A stretch of DNA of 7,170 nt from Bordetella parapertussis (GTDB lineage Bacteria > Pseudomonadota > Gammaproteobacteria > Burkholderiales > Burkholderiaceae_B): contig CAMEAW010000139.1 of the NCBI GenBank assembly GCA_945911685.1, positions 1 through 7,170 of the forward strand. The letters run 5' to 3'. This document shows, one piece after another, positions 6,698-7,170 of the stretch; the stretch's first letter is position 1, and each line of letters begins with the position of its first letter. The position numbers and the translations under genes were made by a program. The notes under the pieces were generated by a model, which ran no database searches, had not been told where the DNA came from, and saw nothing but the letters and a program-made list of their open reading frames with translations.

Positions 6698-7170
6698 ATG
6701 AAATTGCTTAAATTAGCTGCCGTCGGTGCAGCGCTGATCGCTGCCAGCACTGTTGCTCAGGCAGGTGCTACGTTTGATAGCGTCAAAAAGAAAGGGTTTG
6801 TGCAATGCGGCACAAACACTGGTTTGGCCGGTTTTGGCGCACCTGACAGCAAAGGTGTTTGGTCTGGTCTCGATATTGACATGTGCAAAGCTTTCGCTTC
6901 TGCGATGTTTGGTGACCCAACAAAGTTTAAAGTCACGCCGCTGACTGCGCAGCAACGCTTTACAGCACTGCAGTCAGGCGAGGTCGATGTTCTGGTGCGT
7001 AACACCACACAAACCATGACCCGCGATACCTCGTTAGGTTTGATTGGCGTAGCCGTCAATTTCTATGACAGTCAGGGCATTATGGTGCGTAAAGACAGCG
7101 GCATTAAAAGCGCAAAAGAGCTCAATGGCGCCACGATTTGTGTGCAACCTGGCACCACAACAGAACTCAA
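6698..7170 (+). CDS. aapJ: General L-amino-acid ABC importer binding protein, AapJ type (N-terminal part)
   Basis: The gene runs off the window end; 157 full codons are visible with no stop. The product is a periplasmic binding protein that captures a broad range of L-amino acids for an AapQMP-type importer, whose genes would be expected just downstream. Residues 1-22 form a classical signal peptide: MKLLK, a hydrophobic A/V/L core, and cleavage after AQA. The mature part shows the family pattern: VKKKGFVQCGTNTGL (about 29-43), WSGLDIDMCKA (about 55-65), TPLTAQQRFTALQSGEVDVL (about 79-98), RNTT (100-103), TRDTSLGL, then the CVQPGTTTEL motif at the window end. The arginine of RNTT is the expected ligand-carboxylate contact of this family. 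The tryptophan usual after RNTT is replaced by Q here. A good ribosome binding site and a candidate promoter lie upstream. Related glutamate/glutamine-binding proteins are shorter and lack these combined motifs. Confidence 0.93.
   Translation, partial: MKLLKLAAVGAALIAASTVAQAGATFDSVKKKGFVQCGTNTGLAGFGAPDSKGVWSGLDIDMCKAFASAMFGDPTKFKVTPLTAQQRFTALQSGEVDVLVRNTTQTMTRDTSLGLIGVAVNFYDSQGIMVRKDSGIKSAKELNGATICVQPGTTTEL

Noticed and set aside
1..7170. Mobile element, CRISPR array, tRNA/rRNA or defence system
   Set aside because: No transposase or integrase motif, no regularly spaced repeats, no cloverleaf or rRNA-like stretch, and almost all sequence is accounted for by recognised housekeeping and transport genes.

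Overview
The window looks like a piece of a proteobacterial chromosome, most likely a betaproteobacterium of the order Burkholderiales. The reasons are a type of peptide-transporter binding protein and an AapJ-type amino-acid binding protein that resemble those of Alcaligenaceae/Comamonadaceae, a moderate GC content, and compact gene packing with ATGA/TTGA overlaps. The genus cannot be fixed from the sequence alone.

Region 1 (1-3867, + strand) is the end of an ABC importer operon of the peptide/nickel/opine class. It holds the C-terminus of a family 5 solute-binding protein, a DppB-type permease, a DppC-type permease, and one protein carrying both ATPase domains (a DppD-DppF fusion). The genes are 14 bp apart or overlap by 4 bp. 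Together they make a complete importer: a periplasmic binding protein, two permeases and a two-headed ATPase. The substrate cannot be read from these parts. Region 2 (3953-4732, + strand) is a short-chain dehydrogenase/reductase 85 bp downstream, with no visible terminator in between, so it may be co-transcribed and act on the imported compound or a product of it.

Region 3 (4860-6514, - strand) is ftsE-ftsX, convergent with region 2. These encode the ABC-type complex that couples cell division to peptidoglycan hydrolase activation. The two genes overlap by 4 bp. ftsE carries a C-terminal extension and two notable palindromes inside its coding sequence.

Region 4 (6515-6697) is a divergent intergenic region with a candidate sigma70-type promoter, a C8 tract and a clear ribosome binding site. 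It leads into region 5 (6698 to the window end, + strand), the first 157 codons of an AapJ-type periplasmic binding protein for a general L-amino-acid ABC importer, with a clear signal peptide.

All genes belong to well-known families. I found no sign of a mobile element, CRISPR array, RNA gene, defence island or truly new system. The more interesting points are small: the structures inside ftsE, the unassigned dehydrogenase behind the transporter, and the leader of the aapJ gene.
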